Shown here piece after piece: positions 50,859 through 59,951 of a DNA stretch of 64,000 bases (position 1 is the first letter of the stretch; every line of letters starts with the position of its first letter). Made by a program: the position numbers and the translations under genes. This DNA is from Streptomyces sp. NBC_01707. Lineage in GTDB: Bacteria; Actinomycetota; Actinomycetes; Streptomycetales; Streptomycetaceae. The stretch covers positions 1,178,001-1,242,000 of the forward strand of contig NZ_CP109190.1 of the NCBI RefSeq assembly GCF_041438805.1, read 5' to 3'. The notes beneath the pieces are model-generated. The model did no database searches. It was not told the DNA's origin and worked only from the letters and a program-made list of their open reading frames with translations.

Positions 50859-51376
50859 TGGGGACCGCCGGACGATGCCGGGTGCGCGACCCCGACGACG
50901 GGCTCGGTGGGCTCCGCGTGCCGACCGGCCTCGTAGACCGTCCTGACCAGCAGCGCCGCGATCTGATGTACCTCGACTTCTCGGGTGCCGCTGGGCACGG
51001 GCTGGTCGTCGGCGTACCCCGGACGGGTAAGTCGACGCTTGCTCCGTACCGTCGTCCGCGCAGTCGCCCTCACCCGCACGCCGTCCGAAGTCCAGTGCTA
51101 CTGCCTGGACTTCGGTGGCGGGAGCATGCAGCAGCTCCACAACCTTCCGCATGTGGGAGTTGTGAGCTCGCGACTCGACCCGGAGTACGTACGACGCACG
51201 ACCTGCGGGAGCAGGGTGCGCACGGGCTCACGCTCTCGGGCGACAAGTCCGAGGGGGCACTGATCGGTTCGGCGACTCCGTCCCGCCAGCCACCCGGCCG
51301 CGCGATGCTCACCGGCCGACGTATCAAGCCGCTGCAGGTCCGGCTGGCCTACCAGCCTTCCCACGCCGACCGGTAG
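50859..51376 (+). pseudogene. EccC (FtsK/SpoIIIE ATPase) C-terminal fragment
   Basis: Segments of a type VII secretion EccC ATPase occur in different frames. The first is LGGLRVPTGLVDRPDQQRRD, YLDFSGAAGHGLVVGVPRTG KS (Walker A GxxxxGKS). Then comes AVALTRTPSEVQCYCLDFGG, LHNLPHVGVVSSRLDPE. Finally LTLSGDKSEGALIGSATPSR, PPGRAMLTGRRIKPLQVRLA. The middle of the last ATPase domain is deleted and there are frameshifts. No other T7SS gene remains nearby. Confidence 0.8.
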
Positions 51377-51824
51377 GAGTGCAGGGTGCATACCCCCATT
51401 GCCACGGATCACCTATGAGTTCGCCGAGACCGCAGCGTCAAAGGCGTAACAGGCGATGAGCCGTGCCCCGTTACGGTCCGCCCGCCGCCCCACGGTGTTG
51501 AGCGGCGGCCTGGGCGTCGTCGACGGACACCACCGCCCGACTGCCGGCTGCACCGCCCCTCCTTGCCCTGTGGCGTGACATTGAGGGTTTTGTTCCTGTC
51601 CGGCGAGCCCTGCCCCGCGAGATTCACCGTGGGAAAGCCCTTCAGTACAAACGTGTTGGGGGCCTGGTCGATGACAGACCTCATCCATGGCCCCGCGGGC
51701 AGGGACACGCCGCCGCCCGGCGGAATACTGAGATCACTCCGTGTGGTTTGGTACGACGGACGTCAAACTTCAGTTCCGTCGCCGGGCGTACGCATCGGTC
51801 GACCTTATGGCGGGAGATGGGCTC
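51377..51824. other. Intergenic stretch, nothing assigned
   Basis: No protein family is recognisable. It includes the promoter of the F420/LLM gene. The upstream in-frame extension of that gene (from 51741) lacks a ribosome binding site. Confidence 0.4.
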
Positions 51825-52712
51825 ATGGGGTTCAGCGGCAACAGCAAGCAGGCGCAGGCAATCGGCCGGTACGGCCTGTGGAACACCGGGCTGCGCGATC
51901 CGGAACCTTCCGGCGCAGCCGAACGTGCCGAAACTGCCGTGGAATTGGAGGAGCTCGGCTACGGTGCCCTCTGGCTCGGCGGCAGCAGCGGTGTGGAGCA
52001 CGCGGTCCCGCTGATCGCAGCAACCCGGTCGATCACCGTTGCAACCGGGATCCTCAGCATCTGGCAGCACGAACCGCAGCACACCGCGGAAGAGTGGTCC
52101 GCCCTCGAGGCCGCCCACCCCGGCCGCTTCCTGTTGGGACTGGGCGTGAGCCACGCGAAGCTCGCCGACCAGTACAAGCGCCCGTACGCGGCCATGACCG
52201 GCTACCTCGACGCGCTGGACACCGCAGGGGTCCCGGCCGACCGCCGGGTGCTGGCCGCGCTCGGCCCGAGAATGCTGGAGCTCTCCCGCGACCGTGCCGC
52301 GGGCGCCCACCCCTACCTGGTCACCCCCGAGCACACGGCGCAGGCACGAGAGACGCTCGGTGAGGGTCCCTTGCTGGCCCCCGAGTTCACCGTGATCCTC
52401 GAGGCCGACCCGGACCGCGCACGGGCTGCCGCCCGCGGGTTGCTGGCCTTCTACCTGGAGCTCCCCAACTACACCAACAGCTGGCTCCGGCTCGGCTTCG
52501 CCGAGGACGACCTGGCCGACGGTGGCAGCGACCGGCTGGTCGACGCGCTGTTCGGCTGGGGCGACGAGCAGCGGGTACGCGAGCGTATCGACGCCTTCCT
52601 CGACGCAGGCGCCGACCACGTCGCCCTACAAGTGCTGTCCACGGTCGAGGGCCGCGACGCCGCTCTGCCCCGGGAGGAGTGGCGGCGGCTGGCGGCGACG
52701 CTGGACCTCTGA
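51825..52712 (+). CDS. TIGR03620-type F420-dependent LLM oxidoreductase
   Basis: The 295-residue protein is luciferase-like: GRYGLWNTGLRDPEPSGAAE, AVELEELGYGALWLGGSSGV, ITVATGILSIWQHEPQHTAE, HPGRFLLGLGVSHAKLADQY. The short N-terminus and WLG..GGSS pattern match the TIGR03620 subfamily of probable F420-dependent enzymes. The substrate is unknown. ATG 51825 has GGGAG upstream. It ends 5 bp from the convergent MFS gene. Confidence 0.88.
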   Translation: MGFSGNSKQAQAIGRYGLWNTGLRDPEPSGAAERAETAVELEELGYGALWLGGSSGVEHAVPLIAATRSITVATGILSIWQHEPQHTAEEWSALEAAHPGRFLLGLGVSHAKLADQYKRPYAAMTGYLDALDTAGVPADRRVLAALGPRMLELSRDRAAGAHPYLVTPEHTAQARETLGEGPLLAPEFTVILEADPDRARAAARGLLAFYLELPNYTNSWLRLGFAEDDLADGGSDRLVDALFGWGDEQRVRERIDAFLDAGADHVALQVLSTVEGRDAALPREEWRRLAATLDL

Positions 52713-52717
52713 AGTGA

Positions 52718-54043
52718 TCAGCCGTCGCTGATGGGGCAGTTGAGAACAGCAGGCCGTGCGTGGCCGATTTCCGGAAGCGCCCGCCCCAGGCGTGCGAGAG
52801 GGGAAAGAGCCATCAGCACCGGGGACAGCATCATGCCACCGGCCGTCACCACGAGGCTGGTACGCGAGCCCCACTCCCCCGCGAGAAAGCCTCCGAGCAG
52901 AGAGCCGAACGGGGTCAGGCCCATGCCGGCAAACGTGATCGTCGCGGCCACACGGCCTTGCATCCCGTCCGGGGTGACGGCCTGCCGGACGGCCATGACC
53001 GTGACGTTCACCAACTGACCGAAGGCCCCGAACACGAAGTTGACGGCCACGAGCGCGGGGATCGTCACCACGGAAGGGCTGTGAAGCAGGGGTACGCAGA
53101 GCAGTACGCCGTCGCCGAGTGCCGCCGCGGACACGAGCACCACACCGTACCCGAACCGGTTGGGGAGTCGGGCAGCGAGCACCGAGCCCAGGAGCGCACC
53201 CGGCCCCGTCGCCGCGAGCGCCAGCCCCACGGCGGCGCCCGACAGATGCAGGTCCCGCGGCAGGAAGAGCAGATAGACGGTCATCATGGCCGCGAAGGAG
53301 AACTGGAAGGCGGCCGAGGCGAGGCCCACGGTCCGCAGCAAGGCATGGCCGACGACGAATCGGAGGCCCTCCCGGATCCGCCGCCAGATCCGAGGGGGCC
53401 GCTCCGAGCGCTCCGGGATCGATTCGCGGCGACGGATCCGCCGGATCGAAAGGAAGGACAGCGCGAAGAACAGTGCGCTGGAGGCGGCGGCAACCGGCGC
53501 CGACAGCAGGGACACCAACGCGCCGCCGAGGGCGGGTCCGCCGATCTGGGCCGCTGACCGGCCGCCCTCGAGCGCGCTGTTGCCCTGCACCAGCTGATCG
53601 CGTTTCACCAGCCGTACGAGAGACGCCTGGTAAGCCACGTCGAAGAACACGGACAGGGCCCCGACGGCGAAGGCTGCCAGGAGCAGTGCCGGCAGACCGA
53701 GCCCGCCGAGGAGGCCGGCCACCGCTGCCGCGCCGAGCGCCAGGGCCCGACCGAGGTCTGCCAGCACCATGACCGTCCGGGTCCGCCACCTGTCCACCCA
53801 CGCGCCGACGAAGAGCGAGAGCAGCAGGATCGGCACCTGCCCCGTCGCGCGGAGGACGCCCAGCTGGTCGGCTTCGGCGTCGAGCGTCAGCACGGCGATC
53901 AGCGGCAGGACCACCAGGCTTCCGTGCTCGCCGAGCTGGGAGACCGTCTGGCCCACCCAGAGCCTGCGGAAGTCGCCGTCCCGCCACAGGCTCGGGGGAT
54001 CGGTTCGTACGGAATCGGATACAGCGGAGGAAACGGACGGCAC
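52718..54043 (-). CDS. MFS transporter (MFS_3-type efflux)
   Basis: The 441-residue protein has twelve predicted membrane segments. It begins SLWRDGDFRRLWVGQTVSQL GEHGSLVVLPL, the typical start of the MFS_3 enterobactin-exporter-like group, followed by FVGAWVDRWRTRTVMVLADL (motif A loop). A central basic loop (RRIRRRESIPERSERPPR) divides it into two six-helix halves. It probably exports a small molecule or siderophore. Start GTG 54043 with AAGGGG upstream. Confidence 0.9.
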   Translation of the reverse strand: MPSVSSAVSDSVRTDPPSLWRDGDFRRLWVGQTVSQLGEHGSLVVLPLIAVLTLDAEADQLGVLRATGQVPILLLSLFVGAWVDRWRTRTVMVLADLGRALALGAAAVAGLLGGLGLPALLLAAFAVGALSVFFDVAYQASLVRLVKRDQLVQGNSALEGGRSAAQIGGPALGGALVSLLSAPVAAASSALFFALSFLSIRRIRRRESIPERSERPPRIWRRIREGLRFVVGHALLRTVGLASAAFQFSFAAMMTVYLLFLPRDLHLSGAAVGLALAATGPGALLGSVLAARLPNRFGYGVVLVSAAALGDGVLLCVPLLHSPSVVTIPALVAVNFVFGAFGQLVNVTVMAVRQAVTPDGMQGRVAATITFAGMGLTPFGSLLGGFLAGEWGSRTSLVVTAGGMMLSPVLMALSPLARLGRALPEIGHARPAVLNCPISDG

Positions 54044-54335
54044 AGAGACCCCTTGGGTTGCCGAAAACGGGGCCCCGCCACGTGGCGCACCACAGGTGCG
54101 CCTACGGTTCGGACGGGGAATGGCTCGCCGTGCCGCGCATCCAGGGCAGCACGCGATGACGGGCCGATCACGGCCTACGACGTCAACGCGCGCTCGAACG
54201 ACCGGGCATGTCTCAGCTCCTCGTGGGGATCACTCGCCGCCCGAACACTAGCCCTCGACGGCCTGGCGCGAAAGGTGATTTGAGGCCCGTGCCAACCGCA
54301 ACTCGCCTACACGAATATCAGGCGGTCGACGGCCC

Positions 54336-54802
54336 TCACAGCCGCCGCACACGCAGCGCGGCGGTCAACATCCGGAGCGCGAACTCGCCCTCGGCGGTCT
54401 CGGGCCTGCTCGCAAGATATGCGCGGATACGGCCGAGCGTGGGCTCACGTTCCTGTGCCGGTACCAATGCATGGTGTTGCCGGCCAGCACCGCATCGACG
54501 GACGCGTCCGATCGCGGTATCACCTCGGCTCTACCCGGCAGGGCGCGGACATCCGGCAGTGAGCGGCGCAGCTCGGTCAGCATCGCCGGGTCGGGCTCGA
54601 CCGCGATGACGTCGGCGCCCAGCGCGACCGGCGTGGCGGTGAGCGTGTCGGTTCGTGCGCCGAGGTCGGGTACCCGACGGCCCGGCGCGGGCTCAAGCGC
54701 CCAGCACACCGTGGCCTGCGCGTAGTCGGGGCGGTGTTCGGCGTAGGCGGCAGCCGCTGCGCCGAACGACGAACTGTGAAGTAGCCGTTCGTCCTTTTCC
54801 AC
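54336..54802 (-). pseudogene. Class I SAM methyltransferase with internal deletion
   Basis: The N-terminus is intact from GTG 54802: SSSFGAAAAAYAEHRPDYAQ, ALEPAPGRRVPDLGARTDTL, GADVIAVEPDPAMLTELRRS, LPGRAEVIPRSDASVDAVLA GNTMHW. The family C-terminus (AYLASRPETAEGEFALRMLT AALRVRRL) follows almost at once in another frame. About 90 residues are missing, with a frame change. Motif I (usually LDLGAGTGKLT) is also altered to PDLGARTDTLT. The gene is dead. Confidence 0.75.
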
Positions 54803-55485
54803 GCGGTCACCCTGACCGTGGCCGAGCAGGGCTGCTACCCGTCTGCACCACACCCGTCGTCGCGGCGACCCCGCGCCTTTCAGGCCGTCGGAGACCGGCG
54901 TTGGCGAGGTGGGAAAGGCTTCCTGACTGCAGGGTTCGAAAGTTTCGACAATTGCCCGAGCAAGCTTGCGGAACCGTAGAGCCCTTTTCGGTCACCTCAA
55001 TGCGCCTCTCGACGCCTCTCGGGACTTGTAGAACCACCATGAGCGAGATTCGAAATGTTTCGCCCTGCAGTCCAGCTCATGGTTCGTATGTTTCGGTGAA
55101 CTTTCGGAAACAAGAGTCATTGACTGTCCACCGACAGCCGCCCATACTCTCCAGCGATCGGAAACTTTCCCGTAACGCAGACAACGTCCGTACGATCCCG
55201 CCGGGCATGCCCGAGGACCGGAAAGCCGAGGTTGCAGTGATGGTGAAAACCGCGCACAGCCGCACCTCCCGCGCCGTCGGAGGGGCCGGCGTGCTGGCGC
55301 ATCGACAGGCCTGAAGCAGCTCCGATCCAAGTCGCCGACCTGCCCGCTGCCGTGTGACACGACGACGAACATGCGTCGCTGCCACGTCGACTCCCCCGCT
55401 GTGGCCCGCTCTCTCCCACGTTCACCGCGCCGGGTCGCATCACCCTGCCCGGCCTACCCGCCCGTCTCACCAGGAGGAAACGCAC
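54803..55485. other. Long regulatory region upstream of xylanase gene
   Basis: No gene is seen. It carries four GAAA-n-TTTC palindromes (54936-55170, listed separately) and is less GC-rich than its surroundings, as expected of a complex promoter. Confidence 0.5.
54936..55170 (+). promoter_or_regulatory. Cluster of CGAAAnTTTCG palindromes upstream of xylanase gene
   Basis: Sites: TCGAAAGTTTCGA (54936-54948), CGAAATGTTTCG (55051-55062), an overlapping GTTTCGGTGAACTTTCGG region (55090-55107), and GGAAACTTTCC (55160-55170). They share a GAAA and TTTC core with 1-2 bases between. I recall similar GAAA-n-TTTC boxes described upstream of Streptomyces xylanase genes such as xlnC of strain EC3. They would mediate xylan-dependent repression. 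Confidence 0.7.
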
Positions 55486-56472
55486 ATGAACGCTCTCGCC
55501 CATCCGAAGAGCCGCACGCGCGGCCGCATCAGACTGCTCGTCGGCAGCCTCAGCACCTTCCTGCTGTTCGTGGCCGCGCTGGCCATGCCCAGTTCCGCCA
55601 GCGCCATCTCCTCGAGCGAAACCGGCACCAACAACGGGTACTACTACTCGTTCTGGACCGACGGCGGCGGGTCGGTCAACATGAACCTGGGCTCCGGCGG
55701 CAACTACAGCACCTCGTGGAGCAACAGCGGGAACTTCGTCGCCGGCAAGGGTTGGAGCACCGGCGGACGCAAGGCGGTGAACTACTCCGGCAGCTTCAAC
55801 CCGTCCGGCAACGCCTACCTGGCCCTCTACGGGTGGACGACCAACCCGCTGGTGGAGTACTACGTCGTCGACAACTGGGGCACCTACAGACCCGAGGGCA
55901 CGTACAAGGGCACTGTCTCCAGCGACGGCGGCACGTACGACATCTACGAGACGACGCGCACCAACGCCCCCTCGATCGAGGGCACCAAGACATTCAAGCA
56001 GTACTGGAGTGTGCGGCAGTCCAAGAGGACCGGTGGAACCATCACGACCGGCAACCACTTCGACGCGTGGGCCGGCAAGGGAATGAGCCTGGGCAGCTTC
56101 AACTACATGATCCTGGCCACGGAGGGCTACCAGAGCAGTGGCAACTCCAACATCACGGTGGGTGACGGCGGTTCCTCCGGCGGAGGTTCCGGCGGCGGGT
56201 CCGGCGGGGGCTGCACCGCGACACTCTCCGCAGGCGACAAATTCGGCGACCGCTACAACCTGAACGTCGCAGTCACCGGCTCCAACAACTGGACCGTGAC
56301 CATGAAGGTCCCCTCCCCCGAAAAGGTCCTCTCGACCTGGAACATCAGCACCAACTACCCCGACAGCCAAACGCTCGTCGCCAAGCCCAACGGCAACGGC
56401 AACAACTGGGGCGCAACCATCCAGACCAACGGCACCTGGACCTGGCCAACCGTCACCTGCAACGCAGGCTGA
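55486..56472 (+). CDS. Secreted GH11 endo-1,4-beta-xylanase with C-terminal CBM
   Basis: The 328-residue protein has an AGGAGG eight bases before ATG 55486 and a signal peptide ([20 protein letters not shown], cleavage near SASA). The GH11 jelly-roll has [20 protein letters not shown], the nucleophile Glu124 in [12 protein letters not shown] and the acid/base Glu213 in [12 protein letters not shown] Gly/Ser linker ([15 protein letters not shown]) leads to a cellulose/xylan-binding module (residues about 243-328). It closely resembles XlnB-type enzymes of S. lividans. It cuts xylan outside the cell; products could feed the GH43 enzyme. Confidence 0.95.
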   Translation: MNALAHPKSRTRGRIRLLVGSLSTFLLFVAALAMPSSASAISSSETGTNNGYYYSFWTDGGGSVNMNLGSGGNYSTSWSNSGNFVAGKGWSTGGRKAVNYSGSFNPSGNAYLALYGWTTNPLVEYYVVDNWGTYRPEGTYKGTVSSDGGTYDIYETTRTNAPSIEGTKTFKQYWSVRQSKRTGGTITTGNHFDAWAGKGMSLGSFNYMILATEGYQSSGNSNITVGDGGSSGGGSGGGSGGGCTATLSAGDKFGDRYNLNVAVTGSNNWTVTMKVPSPEKVLSTWNISTNYPDSQTLVAKPNGNGNNWGATIQTNGTWTWPTVTCNAG

Positions 56473-56494
56473 GCCACCCACACCCGAAAGCACC

Positions 56495-56527
56495 TGTGGC
56501 GCGGCGGCCCGCAGCCGCCGCGCCACA
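56495..56527 (+). terminator. Strong terminator after xylanase gene
   Basis: A 14-bp perfect stem, TGTGGCGCGGCGGC (56495-56508) with its complement (56514-56527), has a 5-base loop. It begins 22 bp after the stop codon. Confidence 0.9.
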
Positions 56528-56705
56528 CCAGTTTCACCGGATGGAATGGAGGTGGAACCTACGACATCTTGAGTACCTCTCGCGACCCGCTCGCCGTGCT
56601 GCGGGAACGCGGCACCTGGTGTCGTGCCTTCCAGTGGCCGCCCACGCACCGCGACGGCGCACCGGACGGCCACTGAAGCCAAGAGGGCGAGGGCAAAGAG
56701 ACCGG

Positions 56706-57407
56706 TCAGTCCCTGAGCTGCGGGTAGATGTTGGTGATGTCGCCGGACAGGGCAGCCTTCACCTGACGGGAGGTCTCGTCGGCGAGAACCTCGTACGCAC
56801 CCTTCTCGATCCCGTCCAGTGCCTCCTTGGCGATGTCGGCCGGCTTCGACTTGGGCTCGGTCACGCCCACGGTCATGTCGGTGTCGACGTATCCCATGTG
56901 CAGGCCCGTCACACCGATGCCGCGGTCCAGCAGCTCAAGCCGGATGGCGTTGGTCTGCAGCCAGAATGCGGCTTTGGTGGCGGAGTACGCGCCATGCCGA
57001 GCGACCCAGGAAAGCGCCGAGTGCGCGTTCAGGATGTGGCCGCCGCCGTTGCGCTCGATCACCGGGACGAAGGCCCGGGTCACATTCAGCGGGCCGAAGA
57101 AGTTGGTCTCGAAGACGTCCCTGACGCCCTCGATCGGTACGTCCAGGTAGGTGTCCGGCGCGTTGCTGCCGGCGTTGTTGATCAGCACGGTGACATCGGG
57201 CGCGGCCGCCACCAGCGCCTCGATCGAGGCCGGGTCGGTGACCTCCAGAGCCAGCGGTACGACGCGGGCGTCGGTGCTCGGCTGCGGGTTCCGCGCGGTG
57301 GCGTAGACCTTCTTCACGCCGCGGGTGAGCAGCTCCTCCACGATCGCCTTGCCGATGCCGCGGTTGCCGCCGGTGACGAGTACGACGGCGCCTTCGAGAG
57401 TGGTCAC
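56706..57407 (-). CDS. SDR family oxidoreductase
   Basis: This 233-residue classical SDR has the motif VTGGNRGIGKAIVEELLTRG, LINNAGSNAPDTY, ILNAHSALSWVA with the catalytic Ser, and HGAYSATKAAFW with the Tyr/Lys dyad. Start GTG 57407 has GGAG five bases upstream; the upstream TTG does not. It is divergent from a TetR gene with two matching operators between, which indicates control by that regulator. Confidence 0.9.
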   Translation of the reverse strand: MTTLEGAVVLVTGGNRGIGKAIVEELLTRGVKKVYATARNPQPSTDARVVPLALEVTDPASIEALVAAAPDVTVLINNAGSNAPDTYLDVPIEGVRDVFETNFFGPLNVTRAFVPVIERNGGGHILNAHSALSWVARHGAYSATKAAFWLQTNAIRLELLDRGIGVTGLHMGYVDTDMTVGVTEPKSKPADIAKEALDGIEKGAYEVLADETSRQVKAALSGDITNIYPQLRD

Positions 57408-57427
57408 TTCTACTCCAGACAAAAGAT

Positions 57428-57469
57428 GGAAACCGATCTGTTTCCCCTACGGTAAACCGATCTGTTTCC
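57428..57469. promoter_or_regulatory. Two TetR operators between SDR and TetR genes
   Basis: GGAAACCGATCTGTTTCC (57428-57445) is a near-perfect palindrome. GTAAACCGATCTGTTTCC (57452-57469) repeats it 24 bp away, sharing a 16-bp identical core. They occupy the space just upstream of the SDR start and 31 bp before the TetR gene. Confidence 0.85.
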
Positions 57470-57499
57470 TACTGCAAGCCCAGCCGGTACCCTCATGAC

Positions 57500-58093
57500 A
57501 TGACGAACTCGGCGACCCCCCGCGAGCGACTGCTGCAAGCGGCGGGCGAACTCTTCTACCGCGACGGCATGAGCATCGGCGTGGATGCGCTGTGCAAGGC
57601 CGCCGGGGTCTCGAAGAAGTCGATGTACCAGTTGTTCCGGTCCAAGGACGAGGTGATCGCCGAGAGCCTCGCCAGTCGTGGGCCGACGTATCAGGACGCC
57701 CTGCTCCCGGGCCCGGACGACGAGCGGTCACCGCGCGAGCGCATTCTGACCGTGTTCGAGCGCCAGGACCGGATGACCGCCGAGGGTGACTTCCTTGGCT
57801 GCCCGTTCGTGAGTGCAGCGGTGGAGCTGAAGGACCCCGGGCATCCGGGCAGTGTGGTCGCACGCCGTTTCAAGCAGCACCTGACCGACTTCTTCCGGGG
57901 CGAGCTCGTCGCCGCCGGGGCCGAGGATCCGGAGAGCCTTGCCGTCCAGCTGACGATCGTCTTCGACGGCGCGAGCGCCCGGGTGGTCGTACAGTCCCAG
58001 GCGCTCGCCGGCATCGGCGTGGTCACGGCAACGGCCTTGCTGGATGCTGCCGGCGTGAAGCAGGCGGTGCCGGCGGACCAGGCCGCCCGCTGA
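57500..58093 (+). CDS. TetR family transcriptional regulator
   Basis: The 197-residue protein has PRERLLQAAGELFYRDGMSI GVDALCKAAGVSKKSMYQLF RSKDEVIAESL, a TetR DNA-binding domain (residues 7-50). A helical C-terminal domain follows (FLGCPFVSAAVELKDPGHPG type). The GCPF...A.E pattern is that of a common regulator group beside SDR genes. Its stop is followed directly by the second copy of the inverted-repeat element. Confidence 0.92.
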   Translation: MTNSATPRERLLQAAGELFYRDGMSIGVDALCKAAGVSKKSMYQLFRSKDEVIAESLASRGPTYQDALLPGPDDERSPRERILTVFERQDRMTAEGDFLGCPFVSAAVELKDPGHPGSVVARRFKQHLTDFFRGELVAAGAEDPESLAVQLTIVFDGASARVVVQSQALAGIGVVTATALLDAAGVKQAVPADQAAR

Positions 58094-58253
58094 GGGCTGT
58101 GCCGTCATCCGTGGCGGGCGCACGACGACAGCTACGGCACCTCGCCGCGTTGTCGGAACGCCCGCATACGACCGGTACGGTGGCGCCCCGCCGCCTTGCG
58201 ATGCGTCGCCTCCGACGCCGCGCGCCGATCCGCCAGGCATTGCTGGGCAGCCC
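58094..58253 (+). repeat. MITE-like inverted-repeat element, copy 2 (160 bp)
   Basis: It shares the core ACGACGACAGCTACGGCACC, GCCGCCTTGCGATGC and CCGACGCCGCGCGCC with copy 1 at 3490-3643. Its ends (GGGCTGTGCCGTCATCC and GCATTGCTGGGCAGCCC) are degraded versions of the same inverted repeat. It starts one base after the TetR stop codon and reaches the stop codon of the convergent aldehyde dehydrogenase, so it fills the whole intergenic space and may act as their terminator. Confidence 0.75.
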
Positions 58254-59723
58254 TTAGTCGGCACTGCCGTGCACTCGGCGGACGCGAGTGATGGTCTTGT
58301 GCTCGACGTATCCGGTCAGGCCGACCTTGCCGTACTCGCGACCGATGCCGCTGGCCTTGTAGCCGCCGAACGGTCCGTCGAAACTCATCGGGGAACCATT
58401 GATGGTGAGCGTGCCGGTACGCACTCGCCGAGCGATCTCAAGTGCTCGGTCGGGGTCGGCGGACCACACGCCGCCGGACAGGCCGTACTCGGAGTCGTTG
58501 GCGATCCGGACCGCGTCGTCCTCGTCGTCGTAGGCGATGACGGCCAGTACCGGGCCGAAGATCTCCTCCTGGGCGATGCGCATCCTGTTGTCCACGTCGG
58601 CGAACAGTGTGGGGGTGACGTAGTTGCCGCTCTCCAGCCCGGCGGGGATCTGCGTGCCGCCGGTGACCAGGCGGGCGCCCTCCTCGATGCCCACCTTGAT
58701 GTAGGAGATCACCCGCTCCTGCTGATCCGGGCGGATCATGGGTCCGACAAAGGTGTCGGGGTCGGCCGGGTCGCCGACCTTCAGCGACTCCACCAGGTCC
58801 TTGAGCGCGGCGACGACCTGCTCGTAGCGGCTGCGCGGTGCGAGGATGCGCGTCTGGAGAATGCACGCCTCGCCGTTGTTGGCCAGCGAGCCGAACTTCA
58901 GCCCCTGGGTGACCTTGCCGAGGTCGGCGTCCTCCAGGATGATCGCGGCGGACTTGCCGCCGAGTTCGAGACTGACCCGCTTCAGCTGCTCGCCGGCGAT
59001 CGAGGCGATGCGACGGCCGGCCCGGGTGGAGCCGGTGAACGCGATCTTGTCCACATCGCGGTGCGACACCAGGTACTCACTGGTCTCCCGGTCGGCGGGC
59101 AGGATGCTGAGCACACCTTCGGGAAGGCCGACCTCGGCGAACAGCTCGGCAAGCATCATCATGCTCAGCGAGTTCTCCGGCGAGGTCTTCAGCACGACGG
59201 CGTTGCCGGCCAGGAGTGCCGGGGTCAGCTTCGCCATCGCCGCCGAGAAGGGCGAGTTCCACGGGATCACCGCGGCGACCACCCCGATCGCCTCCCGGCG
59301 CACGATGGTGTCGTACGGAGCCTCGGGGTCGGAGGGATCGACGATCTCCTCCCAGCCGAACTCCTCCGCGGCCTTGAGATAGGAGTTGATCTGCCGGGTC
59401 AGGAACGGCTGGCCCATCTTGGTGAACCAGCCGGCCGAGCCGTTCTCCGCGGAGATCATCGCGGCGATCTCGTCAGCTCGCGCCTCACGCAGCTCGTTGA
59501 GACGACGGATGATCTCCTGCCGCTCCTTGGGATCCGTCCGTGGCCACGGCCCGTCGTCGAACGCCGCCCGTGCCGCGGCCACGGCCCTGTCGATGTCCTG
59601 CGGAGCAGCCTGTGCGACACGGCCCAGAACGGACTGGTCGTGCGGAGAACGGATCTCCAGCAGGTCGGGGGAGCTGGGAGCGGTCCAGGCACCGCCGATG
59701 AAGAGCTTGTCGTACACGATCAT
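58254..59723 (-). CDS. Aldehyde dehydrogenase (paralogue 1)
   Basis: The 489-residue NAD(P)-dependent aldehyde dehydrogenase begins MIVYDKLFIGGAWTAPSSPD. It has GVVAAVIPWNSPFSAAMAKL (cofactor region), VSLELGGKSAAIILEDADL with the general-base Glu, and NNGEACILQTRI with the nucleophile Cys287. GYKASGIGREYGKVGLTGYV ends it. It oxidises an aldehyde to an acid; the substrate is unknown. The second ALDH gene lies 228 bp upstream and is clearly related. Confidence 0.92.
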   Translation of the reverse strand: MIVYDKLFIGGAWTAPSSPDLLEIRSPHDQSVLGRVAQAAPQDIDRAVAAARAAFDDGPWPRTDPKERQEIIRRLNELREARADEIAAMISAENGSAGWFTKMGQPFLTRQINSYLKAAEEFGWEEIVDPSDPEAPYDTIVRREAIGVVAAVIPWNSPFSAAMAKLTPALLAGNAVVLKTSPENSLSMMMLAELFAEVGLPEGVLSILPADRETSEYLVSHRDVDKIAFTGSTRAGRRIASIAGEQLKRVSLELGGKSAAIILEDADLGKVTQGLKFGSLANNGEACILQTRILAPRSRYEQVVAALKDLVESLKVGDPADPDTFVGPMIRPDQQERVISYIKVGIEEGARLVTGGTQIPAGLESGNYVTPTLFADVDNRMRIAQEEIFGPVLAVIAYDDEDDAVRIANDSEYGLSGGVWSADPDRALEIARRVRTGTLTINGSPMSFDGPFGGYKASGIGREYGKVGLTGYVEHKTITRVRRVHGSAD

Positions 59724-59951
59724 CTTGGTTCGCTTTCTTCTTCCCGATTCGCAAGGCGTCGCACAGTGGGACGGCGCCTAGCAAGCGGTGTTGTTGAGGT
59801 GGAGTCGGTGGACTCGAAACTGCGGGCCTTGCCCGGTGGAGGTGGTTCGGGCCGGCCCGTGCGGCGAAATGGCAGGGGCGGGCTCCTTTTCGGCACGTTC
59901 CGGTGAGCGGGTCACGTCCGGCCGGTTGCCCGGCTGTTCCGCTCGGGTGCG

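Noticed and set aside
59848..59859. CGGGCCGGCCCG palindrome between the two aldehyde dehydrogenase genes
   Set aside because: Short self-complementary GC strings are expected by chance at this composition, and it has no loop to make a terminator.
58269..59906. 545-residue plus-strand frame opposite aldehyde dehydrogenase 1
   Set aside because: Antisense shadow without domains.
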